A stretch of 64,000 nt of DNA from Streptomyces sp. Tue 6430. Lineage in GTDB: Bacteria > Actinomycetota > Actinomycetes > Streptomycetales > Streptomycetaceae. The translations under genes and the position numbers were made by a program. The DNA is taken from positions 3,782,001 through 3,846,000 of the forward strand of contig JAKGSH010000010.1 in assembly GCA_021568835.1 (NCBI GenBank). Reading direction: 5' to 3'. Below are positions 36,796-45,700 of this stretch, piece after piece; position 1 is the stretch's first letter, and every line of letters starts with the position of its first letter. The notes beneath the pieces are model-generated. The model had not been told where the DNA came from. It saw nothing but the letters and a program-made list of their open reading frames with translations, and did not search any database.

Positions 36796-37119
36796 CTACC
36801 CCGCTGCCGGCCCGGAGGGCGGTCCCGACGCCGGTCCCGACGCCTCCTCCCGTTCCCGTGTCTTCGCGGCTTTCCGCACGTCCGCTTCGACGTCGTTACG
36901 GGGTCTGTTCTCGTCCTTGGCGTACTCCGTGAGCGCGGCCTGGGCGTCGCGGGCGAGGTCGCGCCAGGCGCGCCAGGCGGTCTCGTAGGTGTCGGTCTGG
37001 GCCTGGGACCAGGGGGCCGCCGTGGGCGCGCCGTAGGTGTCCCGCAGGTGCAGGACCCTCGCGTGCGCCTCGTCGGCCGCACGCTGTTTCGCCACGAGTT
37101 CCTCGAAGATATGTGCCAT
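36796..37119 (-). CDS. Small conserved-looking hypothetical protein
   Basis: A 107-residue hydrophilic, helical protein (IFEELVAKQRAADEAHARVLHLRDTYG, WSQAQTDTYETAWRAWRDLARDAQAALTEYAKDENRPRNDVEADVRKAAK). The C-terminus is Ser/Gly/Pro-rich. No domain is recognised. The start is ATG 37119; a TAGCAT-like -10 eight bases upstream and no ribosome site suggest a leaderless mRNA. Strong third-position G/C bias supports it as real. Confidence 0.65.
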   Translation of the reverse strand: MAHIFEELVAKQRAADEAHARVLHLRDTYGAPTAAPWSQAQTDTYETAWRAWRDLARDAQAALTEYAKDENRPRNDVEADVRKAAKTREREEASGPASGPPSGPAAG

Positions 37120-37217
37120 ATGTAGCGATGCTAGGGAGAGGATGCCGGTCGCGCGCGGCGAACGGGGCGTGCGTTGCCGCGCGGGACCCACGTGGCGCAC
37201 TGGGGCAGACTGGGCGC

Positions 37218-37430
37218 ATGTCCAGCCGCCGCAGAACCTGCCCCGAGTGCCGTCGGGAGATCGCCGTCGTCGCCGGACGGTTCGCCCGGCACGACCCGCC
37301 CGGCGCGCGCGAGAACGGCCGGCTGACGTCCTGCCCCGGCTCGCGCAGCGCGGCACAACTGGGTGCCGTCCAGCCCTCGTTGGACGGGTACGTGGTGTCC
37401 GACATCCCCGGCCAGCTGCCCTTGTTCTGA
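37218..37430 (+). CDS. Small zinc-ribbon-like protein
   Basis: A 70-residue protein starting MSSRRRTCPECRREIAVVAGRFARHDPPG. A CPEC pair near the N-terminus and a later single Cys with His give a possible partial metal site. It ends GQLPLF. Function unknown. ATG 37218; a CAGACT box 6-7 bases upstream without a ribosome site suggests leaderless expression. Divergent from the preceding small gene. Confidence 0.6.
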   Translation: MSSRRRTCPECRREIAVVAGRFARHDPPGARENGRLTSCPGSRSAAQLGAVQPSLDGYVVSDIPGQLPLF

Positions 37431-37448
37431 ACGCGTCCGGCGGCGCGC

Positions 37449-38105
37449 TCAGTTGCCCGCGACCGACTTCACCGCCACCGGTACCGGCGTCGACCCGGAG
37501 ACCAGCTCCAGGGTCAGGCCGGCCGTCGCCGGGGTGTCCAGCAGTTCCGCGAGGACGGCGGCCACGTCGTCGCGCGGGACCGACCCGCGGCCGGTCTGCG
37601 CCTCCAGCCGGACGAGCCCCTTGCCCGGGTCGTCCGTGAGCGAACCCGGGCGCAGGATCGTCCAGTCGAGACCGTCCAGCCCCTGGACGTGCGCGTCGGC
37701 CTCGCCCTTGGCGCGCAGGTAGACGTCGAAGACCCCGTCGCCCCGGTGGCCGGGGTCGGCGCCGTAGGAGGACACGACGAGGAAGCGGCGCACGCCCGCG
37801 CGCACCGCCGCGTCCGCGAACAGGACCGCCGCGCCCTTGTCGACGCTCTCCTTGCGGGACGTTCCGCTGCCCGGGCCGGCGCCCGCGGCGAACACCGCCG
37901 CGTCCGCGCCCCGCAGGACGTCCGCGACCTCCGGCTCCGACGCCGACTCCAGGTCCAGCACGACCGGTTCGGCGCCGACGGCCCGCAGGTCGTCGCTCTG
38001 CTCGGCCTTGCGGACGATGCCCGCGACCTCGACTCCGCGTGCGGCGAGCAGACGCTCCAGCCGCAGCGCGATCTGACCATGACCTCCGGCAATGACAATG
38101 CGCAT
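37449..38105 (-). CDS. NAD(P)-binding SDR-like epimerase/reductase
   Basis: A 218-residue Rossmann protein of the NmrA/NAD(P)H-binding atypical SDR group: GGHGQIA nucleotide loop at residues 7-13, AVFAAGAG, FLVVSSYGADPG, VYLRAKGEAD (Tyr-x-x-x-Lys catalytic-like pair) and TILRPGSLTD. Substrate unknown. The ATG at 38105 is preceded by GGAGG (CCTCC at 38083-38087 lies within the coding start, so the exact site is not clear). Confidence 0.85.
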   Translation of the reverse strand: MRIVIAGGHGQIALRLERLLAARGVEVAGIVRKAEQSDDLRAVGAEPVVLDLESASEPEVADVLRGADAAVFAAGAGPGSGTSRKESVDKGAAVLFADAAVRAGVRRFLVVSSYGADPGHRGDGVFDVYLRAKGEADAHVQGLDGLDWTILRPGSLTDDPGKGLVRLEAQTGRGSVPRDDVAAVLAELLDTPATAGLTLELVSGSTPVPVAVKSVAGN

Positions 38106-38168
38106 GCCTTCGACCGTACGCCCGCCCGGACCGTACGGCGCGTCACCGGTGCCGGACGCCGCGTCCCG

Positions 38169-38190
38169 CGCCCGCCGGATCCGGCGGGCG
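38169..38190. terminator. 22-base perfect palindrome
   Basis: A perfect palindrome with arms CGCCCGCCGGA and TCCGGCGGGCG and no loop bases. It lies downstream of the amidohydrolase stop and upstream of the SDR-like gene. It could terminate the former or act as an operator for the latter. Confidence 0.45.
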
Positions 38191-38200
38191 CCGGTCCCGG

Positions 38201-38272
38201 CGGCACCGAAAACACCGGCGGCACCGAAAACACCGGCGGCACCGAAAACACCGGCGGCACCGAAAACACCGG
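38201..38272. repeat. Four perfect 18-base tandem repeats
   Basis: CGGCACCGAAAACACCGG occurs four times head-to-tail without mismatch, in the gap between the amidohydrolase stop (38281) and the SDR-like gene. The AAAA core is conspicuous in this G+C background. It is not in a supported coding frame. Confidence 0.9.
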
Positions 38273-38280
38273 CGCCCGGC

Positions 38281-39543
38281 CTACGGCGACATGCTCCGCC
38301 CCTGCCGCGGCAGCCCCAGTCCCTCCGCCGCCGCCGAGTCGCAGTACTCGCGCACCGCGCTGGTGCGGGCCACCACCCGCCCCCGGTGGATCACGATCCT
38401 GCTGTACGACAGCGACAGCGCGTCCGCCAGGCGGCCGCCGCGGACGGCCAGCAGGTCGGCGGGGAAGCCCGCCTCCACCCGCACCTCGGGCAGCCCCAGG
38501 GCCGCCCGCGCGGACGCGCTGACGGCGTCGTACGCCTCCTCGGGGCGCAGGCCGTGGCGGGAGGCCAGGAGGTACGCCGCCTCCAGCGGGTCGCCCCGGC
38601 CGACCGGGTTGGAGACGTCCCGCAGGGTGCCGCTGCCGGCCGCGACCCGGACGCCGGCGGCGCGCAGCAGCCGTACCGGAGGCGTGTCGCGGCGGTCGGT
38701 GGCGCCGCAGCCGCCCTGGGGCAGGCACACCACCGTCACGCCCGCCGCGGCGAGTTGGTCGGCGGTGCGGGCCGCGGACTCGGCGGGGAGGCGGGCGAGG
38801 GCGGCGCACGGGCCGAGGGTGACGCCGGGGCGCAGTCCGCCGGCCATCGCGGCCAGGCGGGCCAGGCGGGCCGGGTCGGCGGCGTCGGTGTGCAGGTCGA
38901 CGGGGCAGCCGTGTTCGGAGGCGACCTCCAGGACGGCCTCCACGTAGCCGGTCGGGTCGGGGTCGAGGTCCGGGCAGCCGCCCACCACCGAGGCGCCCAT
39001 CTTCAGGGCGTCCCGCAGCATCGCGAGCCCGTCCGCGCCCGCCGCCCCGGTCAGCAGCCGGGGCATCGCCACCGTCGTCACCTCGGCCAGCCCGCGCAGC
39101 GAGCGCCGGGCCCGCAGGACGGCCGCCAGTGAACCGAGCCCCTGGACGTCGCCGACGCGCACGTGCGCGCGGGACGCCGTCGCCCCGTGCCCGAGCTGCA
39201 GCAGGGCGGCCTCGGTGGCCCGGCGCTGGACGTCCTCGGGGGCGTACGAGACGGGGCCGTCGGTGTCCGCGGAGAGCGCGGTGTCGGCGTGGGCGTGGGG
39301 CTCGACGGGGGCGGGCAGGAGGAGGTACCCGCCGAGGTCCACGCGGGTGCCGGGGGCCGGAGCGGGGCCGGCCGTCAGGCTGCCGACGGTGCCGACCGCC
39401 TCGATGCGTCCGCGGCCCAGCCGTACGTCCACGGTCCGGCCGTCCATGAGGCGGGCACCGCACAGCAGGAGGGTGCCGGGGTCCGGCTGCCCGTCCGGGG
39501 AAGCCGGCGTCCCGGACGGCGGGTGCGGCTGGCTGTCGGGCAT
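38281..39543 (-). CDS. Amidohydrolase, cytosine-deaminase-like
   Basis: A 420-residue metal-dependent hydrolase. The first metal motif reads PVEPHAHADTALS (usual HxH), then DLHTDAADPARLARLA, CLPQGGCGATDRR (usual catalytic Asp/His region) and VAAGSGTLRDVSNPVGRGDPLEAAYLLA, a CodA/atrazine-hydrolase-like arrangement. The late loop usually reads SDN; here GSGTLRD, so one metal ligand may be changed. The reaction is not certain. ATG 39543; tRNA-Thr lies on its promoter side. Confidence 0.8.
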   Translation of the reverse strand: MPDSQPHPPSGTPASPDGQPDPGTLLLCGARLMDGRTVDVRLGRGRIEAVGTVGSLTAGPAPAPGTRVDLGGYLLLPAPVEPHAHADTALSADTDGPVSYAPEDVQRRATEAALLQLGHGATASRAHVRVGDVQGLGSLAAVLRARRSLRGLAEVTTVAMPRLLTGAAGADGLAMLRDALKMGASVVGGCPDLDPDPTGYVEAVLEVASEHGCPVDLHTDAADPARLARLAAMAGGLRPGVTLGPCAALARLPAESAARTADQLAAAGVTVVCLPQGGCGATDRRDTPPVRLLRAAGVRVAAGSGTLRDVSNPVGRGDPLEAAYLLASRHGLRPEEAYDAVSASARAALGLPEVRVEAGFPADLLAVRGGRLADALSLSYSRIVIHRGRVVARTSAVREYCDSAAAEGLGLPRQGRSMSP

Positions 39544-39751
39544 CGCGCTCCAGGGGCTCGGCAGAGAGCGGGGGCTCGCTGCCCGGGGGCTCGGGCAGGA
39601 TCACGCAGAGTGAGTCGAGCCTAGGGCGGCCGTCCGGCGCTGTCGGGGAGGAGCGCAATAGTCGTACCGGTGTGGTCCGGTGGGCCGGAGGGGCTCAGGA
39701 GCCGTGTGCCGCCTGGGCGGAACGGGGGCCGGCGGGGCCGGGGAAACGGAT

Positions 39752-39781
39752 TTGGGCGAACGGCTGCGGACCGTGTAATGT
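39752..39781 (+). promoter_or_regulatory. Promoter of the tRNA-Thr/tRNA-Met region
   Basis: TTGGGC (39752-39757), an 18-base spacer and TAATGT (39776-39781) place +1 around 39787, just before the mature tRNA-Thr at 39793. This is a good housekeeping-sigma type promoter. Confidence 0.6.
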
Positions 39782-39792
39782 CTTCATCGCTC

Positions 39793-39865
39793 GCCCCAAT
39801 AGCTCAGTCGGTAGAGCGTCTCCATGGTAAGGAGAAGGTCTACGGTTCGATTCCGTATTGGGGCT
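39793..39865 (+). tRNA. tRNA-Thr (GGT)
   Basis: 73 bases. Acceptor arms GCCCCAA (39793-39799) and TTGGGGC (39858-39864) pair perfectly, with discriminator T. The anticodon stem CTCC/GGAG closes the loop ATGGTAA with anticodon GGT. The T-arm GGTTCGATTCC is present. No CCA encoded. Confidence 0.95.
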
Positions 39866-39911
39866 CTGGTGGGTGAGGTTCCCGTCGTGAGGCGGGACCT
39901 GATCCCATCAA

Positions 39912-39984
39912 AGCGGTGTAGCTCAGTCGGTAGAGCAAGCGGCTCATAATCGCTGTGTCACCGGTTCAAGTCCGGTCACCGCTA
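39912..39984 (+). tRNA. tRNA-Met (CAT), elongator type
   Basis: 73 bases. Acceptor arms AGCGGTG (39912-39918) and CACCGCT (39977-39983) pair perfectly, which argues against an initiator (no 1-72 mismatch). Loop CTCATAA gives anticodon CAT. Likely co-transcribed with tRNA-Thr 46 bases upstream. Confidence 0.93.
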
Positions 39985-39989
39985 CTGAC

Positions 39990-40034
39990 AGTAGCCGATT
40001 GTGGGGTCGGTCCTTCGATCGGCTACTCTTTCTT
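39990..40034 (+). terminator. Terminator after tRNA-Met
   Basis: Arms AGTAGCCGAT (39990-39999) and ATCGGCTACT (40018-40027) followed by a pyrimidine run with six T (CTTTCTT). It separates the tRNAs from rpmG. Confidence 0.8.
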
Positions 40035-40071
40035 GCGTATATGTCCCATCCGTTCGTCAAGGAGCACTCAC

Positions 40072-40236
40072 GTGGCTGCCACCGACGTCCGCCCGAAGAT
40101 CACGCTGGCCTGCGTGGAGTGCAAGGAGCGGAACTACATCACCAAGAAGAACCGGCGTAACAACCCGGATCGACTGGAGATGAAGAAGCACTGCCCGCGT
40201 TGCAATGCGCACACCGCGCACCGCGAAACGCGATAA
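40072..40236 (+). CDS. rpmG: 50S ribosomal protein L33
   Basis: A 54-residue ribosomal protein starting VAATDVRPKITLACVECKERNYITKKNRRNN and ending CPRCNAHTAHRETR. Both zinc Cys pairs (CVEC and CPRC) are kept, so this is the zinc-containing C+ form; Streptomyces often has a second C- copy elsewhere. GTG 40072 has AAGGAG at 40059-40064. Confidence 0.97.
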   Translation: MAATDVRPKITLACVECKERNYITKKNRRNNPDRLEMKKHCPRCNAHTAHRETR

Positions 40237-40250
40237 TTAACAGGCTCGTA

Positions 40251-40288
40251 CGCGAGGCCGTCCCCGAGTGATCGGGGGCGGCCTCGCG
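40251..40288 (+). terminator. Terminator of rpmG
   Basis: Arms CGCGAGGCC-G-TCCCCGA (40251-40267) pair with TCGGGGG-C-GGCCTCGCG (up to 40288) around a short loop GTGA. Strong hairpin, no T-run. Confidence 0.8.
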
Positions 40289-40349
40289 TCGTTGAGCGAC
40301 CAGTACCGGTCAGTAGAGCGACGCAGAGCAAGCAGGAGGTGCCGAGCCG

Positions 40350-40802
40350 ATGGCGCTCGACCAGTCCTTCGTGGGGCGGACCTACCCGCCCACCGATTCC
40401 TATGAGGTCGGCCGGGAGAAGATCCGCGAGTTCGCGGAGGCCGTGGGGGACACCCACCCGGCCCACATCGACCCGGAGGCCGCCAAGGCGCTCGGGTATC
40501 CCGACGTGATCGCCCCGCCGACCTTCGTGTTCTCCATCACGTTCAAGGCCGCGGGCCAGGTCGTCCGGGACCCGCAGCTCGGTCTCGACTACAGCCGGGT
40601 GGTGCACGGCGACCAGAAGTTCGCCTACCGGCGCCCGGTGCGGGCCGGTGACCGGCTGACCGTGACCTCCACCATCGAGGCGATCAAGTCCATGGCGGGC
40701 AACGACATCGTCGACGTCCGGGGCGAGGTCCACGACGAGGCCGGCGAGCACGTCGTGACCGCCTGGACCAAGCTCGTCGCCCGCGCGGCGGAGGAGGTCT
40801 GA
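40350..40802 (+). CDS. hadA: MaoC-like (3R)-hydroxyacyl dehydratase subunit, HadA-like
   Basis: A 150-residue hot-dog-fold protein of the UPF0336/HadA group (DQSFVGRTYPPTDSYEVGREKIREFAEAVGDTHPAHIDPEAAKALG, PPTFVF, VHGDQKFAYRRPVRAGDRL). In mycobacteria HadA is the substrate-binding partner that lacks the complete catalytic pair. With the next gene it should dehydrate 3-hydroxyacyl-ACP in fatty-acid synthesis. One base separates its stop from the next start. AGGAGG site before ATG 40350. Confidence 0.88.
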   Translation: MALDQSFVGRTYPPTDSYEVGREKIREFAEAVGDTHPAHIDPEAAKALGYPDVIAPPTFVFSITFKAAGQVVRDPQLGLDYSRVVHGDQKFAYRRPVRAGDRLTVTSTIEAIKSMAGNDIVDVRGEVHDEAGEHVVTAWTKLVARAAEEV

Positions 40803-40803
40803 C

Positions 40804-41232
40804 ATGACCGCGAAGATCTCCTACGACGACGTCGAGGTCGGCACCGAACTGCCCGCGCAGTCGTTCGGCGTGACCCGGGCCACCCTCGTCCAGTACGCGG
40901 GTGCCTCCGGGGACTTCAACCCGATCCACTGGAACGAGAAGTTCGCCAAGGAGGTGGGCCTGCCGGACGTCATCGCGCACGGCATGTTCACCATGGCCGA
41001 GGCCATCCGGGTCGTCACCGACTGGACCGGCGACCCGGGCGCCGTCGTCGAGTACGGCGTCCGCTTCACCCGGCCCGTCGTCGTCCCGAACGACGAGCAG
41101 GGCGCGACCATCGAGGTCGGCGGCAAGATCGGCGCCAAGCTCGACGACCGCACGGTCCGCGTGGACCTGACCGTGACCAGCGGCGGGCAGAAGGTGCTGG
41201 GAATGTCCCGGGCGGTCGTACGACTGGCCTGA
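40804..41232 (+). CDS. hadB: MaoC-like dehydratase catalytic subunit, HadB-like
   Basis: A 142-residue hot-dog protein with the hydratase-2 motif GASGDFNPIHWNEKFAKEVGLPDVIAHGMFTM, containing the catalytic Asp and His. Partner of the HadA-like protein in a heterodimeric (R)-specific dehydratase. The pair next to rpmG is a standard actinobacterial arrangement. Confidence 0.9.
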   Translation: MTAKISYDDVEVGTELPAQSFGVTRATLVQYAGASGDFNPIHWNEKFAKEVGLPDVIAHGMFTMAEAIRVVTDWTGDPGAVVEYGVRFTRPVVVPNDEQGATIEVGGKIGAKLDDRTVRVDLTVTSGGQKVLGMSRAVVRLA

Positions 41233-41344
41233 GCCCGGTCCGCATCCGGCCCGGGGCCGGTCTGAGTCCGGTCCGGGCCCGAGCCCGGCCGCGGCGAGGC
41301 CCGTCCGGGGCCGGAGACGCTCTCACCGGTACCGGTACCGGTGA

Positions 41345-41381
41345 GGTGAGGGGCGTCCTCCCTCGTGGGGCGCCCCTCACC
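41345..41381. terminator. Terminator downstream of hadB
   Basis: Arms GGTGAGGGGCG (41345-41355) and CGCCCCTCACC (41371-41381). It is preceded by a GGTACCGGTACCGGT palindromic run at about 41328-41343. Confidence 0.75.
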
Positions 41382-41421
41382 CGTGGTGAGTGCGCGGCCG
41401 GGGCTGTCGGTGCCGTCTCGT

Positions 41422-41434
41422 AGGCTTGGGCGCG
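41422..41434 (+). promoter_or_regulatory. Probable leaderless promoter of murB
   Basis: TAGGCT (41422-41427) lies seven bases before GTG 41434, and no ribosome site is present. This spacing puts +1 on the start codon, the usual form of leaderless Streptomyces genes. Confidence 0.5.
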
Positions 41435-42489
41435 TGCTGGAACTCCACGACGCCCCGCTCGCCCCGCTGACCACCTTCCGGCTGGGCGGCCCCGCCACCC
41501 GGCTGGTGACCGCGACGACCGACGCCGAGGTGATCGCCGCCGTGCGCGAGGCCGACGCCGACGGCACGCCGCTGCTCGTCATCGGCGGCGGCTCCAACCT
41601 CGTCATCGGCGACAAGGGCTTCGCGGGCACCGCCCTGCGCATCGCCACCAGCGGCTTCGACCTCGCCGGTACGACGCTGGAGCTGGCCGCCGGTGAGGTG
41701 TGGAGCGACGCCGTCGCCCGCAGCGTCGACGCCGGACTGGCCGGCGTCGAGTGCCTGGCCGGCATCCCCGGCTCGGCCGGCGCGACCCCGATCCAGAACG
41801 TGGGGGCGTACGGCCAGGAGGTGTCCGCCACGATCTCCGAGGTGATCGCCTACGACCGCCGCACCGACGAGACGGTCACCCTCGGCAACGAGGAGTGCGC
41901 CTTCTCCTACCGGCACAGCCGTTTCAAGGCCGACCCCGAGCGCTACGTCGTCCTGCGCGTCCGCTTCGCCCTGGAGGACGCCGGCGGGCTGTCCGCGCCG
42001 CTCAGGTACGCCGAGACGGCACGCGCCCTGGGGGCGGCGCCCGGCGACCGGGTGCCGCTGGAGCAGGCCCGCGAGACCGTGCTGAAGCTGCGCGCGGGCA
42101 AGGGGATGGTCCTGGACCCCGAGGACCACGACACTTGGTCCGCCGGGTCCTTCTTCACCAACCCGATCCTCACCGACGCCGACTTCGCGGTGTTCCACGC
42201 GCGCGTGCGGGAGCGGCTCGGCGAGGACGCCGTACCGCCCGCCTACCCGGCGGGGGAGGGGCGCACCAAGACCTCCGCGGCCTGGCTGATCGACAAGGCC
42301 GGCTTCACCAAGGGCTACGGCAGCGGGCCCGCCCGCATCTCCACCAAGCACACCCTCGCCCTCACCAACCGCGGCGAGGCCACCACGGAGGACCTGCTGG
42401 CGCTGGCCCGGGAGGTCGTGGCCGGGGTGCGCGAGGCGTTCGGCGTCACGCTGGTGAACGAGCCGGTGATGGTGGGGGCCGGACTGTAG
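41434..42489 (+). CDS. murB: UDP-N-acetylenolpyruvoylglucosamine reductase
   Basis: A 351-residue FAD enzyme that reduces UDP-GlcNAc-enolpyruvate to UDP-MurNAc in peptidoglycan precursor synthesis. TTFRLGGPA and LVIGGGSNLVIGD form the FAD phosphate site; AGIPGSAGATPIQNVGAYGQE and the catalytic region SAGSFFTNPIL (Ser) and KTSAAWLIDKAGFTKGYG follow. It has the type I loop (FSYRHSRFK). GTG 41434 is chosen because LELHDAPLAPLTTFRLGG starts the domain; an upstream frame extension is not family-like. Confidence 0.96.
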   Translation: MLELHDAPLAPLTTFRLGGPATRLVTATTDAEVIAAVREADADGTPLLVIGGGSNLVIGDKGFAGTALRIATSGFDLAGTTLELAAGEVWSDAVARSVDAGLAGVECLAGIPGSAGATPIQNVGAYGQEVSATISEVIAYDRRTDETVTLGNEECAFSYRHSRFKADPERYVVLRVRFALEDAGGLSAPLRYAETARALGAAPGDRVPLEQARETVLKLRAGKGMVLDPEDHDTWSAGSFFTNPILTDADFAVFHARVRERLGEDAVPPAYPAGEGRTKTSAAWLIDKAGFTKGYGSGPARISTKHTLALTNRGEATTEDLLALAREVVAGVREAFGVTLVNEPVMVGAGL

Positions 42490-42727
42490 GAGCCCGCCGC
42501 GGGTGCGGCGCCGTTGGGCAGGGGGCGACCGCGGGCCAGGGCCTCCCCCGATCCGTAGCCCCGGCGGCCGCGGGCGCCCCCTGCCTCGATGGTGGCCCTC
42601 CCGTTGTCTCCCGACTCCCCCGCAGCACGGTTGTTTCCCGGTCGGGGCGGCTGAAATACGGCCGAAACCCCGCGAGGGCCCTGCGGTGCCGCCACTATGT
42701 GGGCGAAGGGGAACCGGGGAGGCGCGC
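42490..42727. other. Intergenic region before the accessory block
   Basis: Boundary of the conserved murB end and the accessory block. Two TTGT(C/T)TCCC copies (about 42603 and 42629) are followed by the less G+C-rich CTGAAATACGG, a possible promoter for the CHAT gene. No integrase, tRNA or direct repeat marks the boundary. Confidence 0.4.
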
Positions 42728-45700
42728 GTGACGGTGAGCGGGACGCAGGGGACGGCCGGGGAGGGCCGGGCCGGAGAGGCACAGGCCGCGGAGGACCAGG
42801 CCCCAGAAGCACAGGCCGGGGAGGACCAGGAGGCCCGGACGCGGGAGTTGTTCCGGCGGGCGACCGCGGTCAGTCAGGAGTGGGCCCGTGCCGGAGAGGG
42901 CGGCGCCCTGCCGGACGGTGCCGCGACCGAGCGGATGCTGCGCGAACTCGCGGACGCCGAGCGGGAGCGGCACGGCGCCGCGCGGCGGGCGTTACGGACG
43001 GCGCGCGGCACCCTGCTCGCCGTCCGCCACCTCGCCGACAGGACGCCCGGCGGCACGTACGGCGGGGCCGCCGACCCGGCGGGCGACCGGGCCGAGGCCC
43101 TGGTCCTGCTGCGGGAGGCCCGCGAGCCGGAACCCGTCACCGAGCGGGAGACGCAGTCCCGGACGGCCGTCACCAAACTCCTGATCAGGCTGCTGGTGCC
43201 GCACCTGCCGGACCTCGCCTTCCGGGGCCGGCAGGACATGATCGACGTCCTGACGGTCGGCGCCACCTTCATGGCACCCGGCAACGGTGTGCTGCGCGAG
43301 GACCTCGCCGAGGTCGGCGCCCTGCTGGCGGAACTCGCGGAGACCGCCGACCCGGCCGACCGCCCCGACCTCGAACACTGGACGAGGCTGCTGGGGATGC
43401 TGCAGACCGCCCGCGACCGGGACTCGCTGCTCGCACTGGGGAACTACGCCACCTCGACCGACGCGATGGCGCCGCAGCTGCGGATGCTCATGGGCGCCGC
43501 GCTGGACATGCTCAAAGACCTGCCCGACGTCCCGCCCACACCCCTGGGCGGCTCGCAGGAGGAGATCCGCGAGCAGGTGGAACTCGTGGCGGACGACATG
43601 CTGCCGCTGCTGGAGCTGTTCGCGCCCGGCATCCTGCGCCCGGAGGAACTGGGGCAGGCGGTCGACGCCCTGCCGCGCGATTCCTGGCAGGAACAGGTCA
43701 TCGCCGGCCTGGCCCGCTTCGGCATCGCGATGCGCTCGGGCGACCCGGAGGACCTGGTGGGGGCGGCCGAGCCGCTGCTGCGGGCCGGACAGGACGAGGG
43801 CGTCCCCGCCGGCGTGGCGGCCGTCCTCCAGGCGGCGCTGCTGTCCGGTGCCTCCCTCAACGGCGGCAACATCGCGGACGCCAGGGCCGCGCAGCGCCTG
43901 CTCACCGAGAACATCGACCTGGCGGCGCTCGCCGGCGGCACGGCCCCGGGCACGGTCGGCCGGGACTTCCTGGAGACCGGCCGCGCCCTCCTGGAGTACC
44001 AGCGGGTCTGCGACGTGTCCGAGGACGACCTCGACGCCTTCGACGACATCGACGAACGTCTGCTGACGATGCGCCAGGAGCTGGCCGCGGACAGCGGTTC
44101 GGCGAGCGTCGTTCTTTTCGTCCTCGGCTTCCTGCAACTGCGCCGGACCATGGCCATCGGCCGGGCCGGCGGGGCGGTGGCCCCGCCGCTGCGGCGGGCG
44201 CTGATGTACCTGCGCGAATCGAAGGAACACCCCGGCACGCCGATCGCGCTGCGGGGGTCCTGGCGCCCGTCGCGGCCCTGTGCAAGGCGCTGGAGCAGTA
44301 CATCGAGCCCTCCGACGCCAGCCTGCTGGACGACGTGGAGGAGTTGCGGGCCGCGCTCGGCGGCCCCCGCGTCGCCGCCGACCAGGACATCCGCTCGCGC
44401 CTCGGCATGGCCCTCGTCCTCGACGTCGAGTACGACCGGCGCGGCGATCCGGCCGCCCTCGCGGCGGCGCTGCGCGAACTGGAGACGGCCCGCGCCGAGA
44501 TCGGCGACCACACCGGGAGCGGCACCGCGCAGGACGTGTACCGCAAGCTGGCCGACGCCTACCGGCGCCGCGGCGGCCCCGGCGACACCGAACGCGCGCT
44601 GGAGGCGACCGAGCGGCTGCTGGAGAGGGTCGCCGAGGACGTGCTGCTCCAGATCGGTGCCGAGCACGGTCTGGAGGCCGCCCGGGCGGCGGCCGACCGG
44701 GGGTCACCGCCGCCGTCTGGGCGGCGGAGAACGGCGACGCCGCCACCGCGCTGCGCGTCCTCGAGGCGGGCCGCGCGCTCGTCCTGCGCGCGGTCGGGGC
44801 CTCGGCGAGCGTGCCGGAACAACTGGAGGCGCACGGCGAGAAGGACCTCGCCGCCCAGTGGCGCGAGGCCGCCCGCGCGGGTGTGGACGCCGGTGGGGAC
44901 GCCGGTGGGGACGCCGCCCGCAAGGACCCCGACACCCTCATCCCCAGCACCCTGCGGCGCCGGGCCCTGCGGGCGCTGCGCACCGCCGGGATCGCGGCCG
45001 GGCCCGGATGGCAGGAGGTGTCCGACGCGGCGGAGGCCGCCGGGGTCGACGCCGTGGTGCACCTGCTCGTCGGACAGGGCGACGGACCCGGCCGGGCGCT
45101 GGTGGTACGGCCCGGACTGGCGCCGCTCGCGCTGGAGCTGACCGGACTCGGGGCGGCCGGACGCGGGCCCCTGGACCGGTATCTGGACGCGGCACGCGAC
45201 CGTTCCGCCTTCACCGCACCCGACGTACCGCCCCCGGCGTCCGGCCGGGCGGCGGCGGAGGAGGCGCAGGCCGTCTGGGAGGCGGCCCTGGAGGAGCTGT
45301 GCGACTGGGCCGGGCCGGCCGTCATGGGGCCGGTCCTGGAGGTGGTCCGGCCCGGCCGCCCGGCCCGCCCCGGCGATCCCGTGCGGGTGGTGCTGCTGCC
45401 CGCCGGGAACCTCGGTGTCGTGCCCTGGCACGCCGCCCGGCTCGGTGCGGGGACGCGGACGGGAACGGGGGCGGGAGCGGGGGAGCGGCCCGTGTACGCC
45501 GTGGACCACGCCGTCCTCAGCTACGCCGCGTCCGGGGCGGAGTTCGTGCGGTCCGCCGCCCGGCCCCGGCTGCCCCTGGACGGGGCGCCGGTCCTCGTCG
45601 CCGACCCGACCGGCACGCTGGCGTACGTGGAACACGAGGTCGAGACGCTGCGCGCCGCCTTCTACCCGACGGCCCGCTGTTTCGGCTTCCTCAGCAGCAA

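Noticed and set aside
38201..38272. CRISPR array
   Set aside because: The 18-base units are head-to-tail with no spacers, and no cas genes are present.
37514..39658. 714-codon minus-strand frame spanning the SDR-like gene and the amidohydrolase
   Set aside because: Shadow frame of both genes; the real frames have complete domains, with a repeat array between them.
40254..40320. Small RNA downstream of rpmG
   Set aside because: The structure is explained by the rpmG terminator hairpin; no separate promoter is visible.
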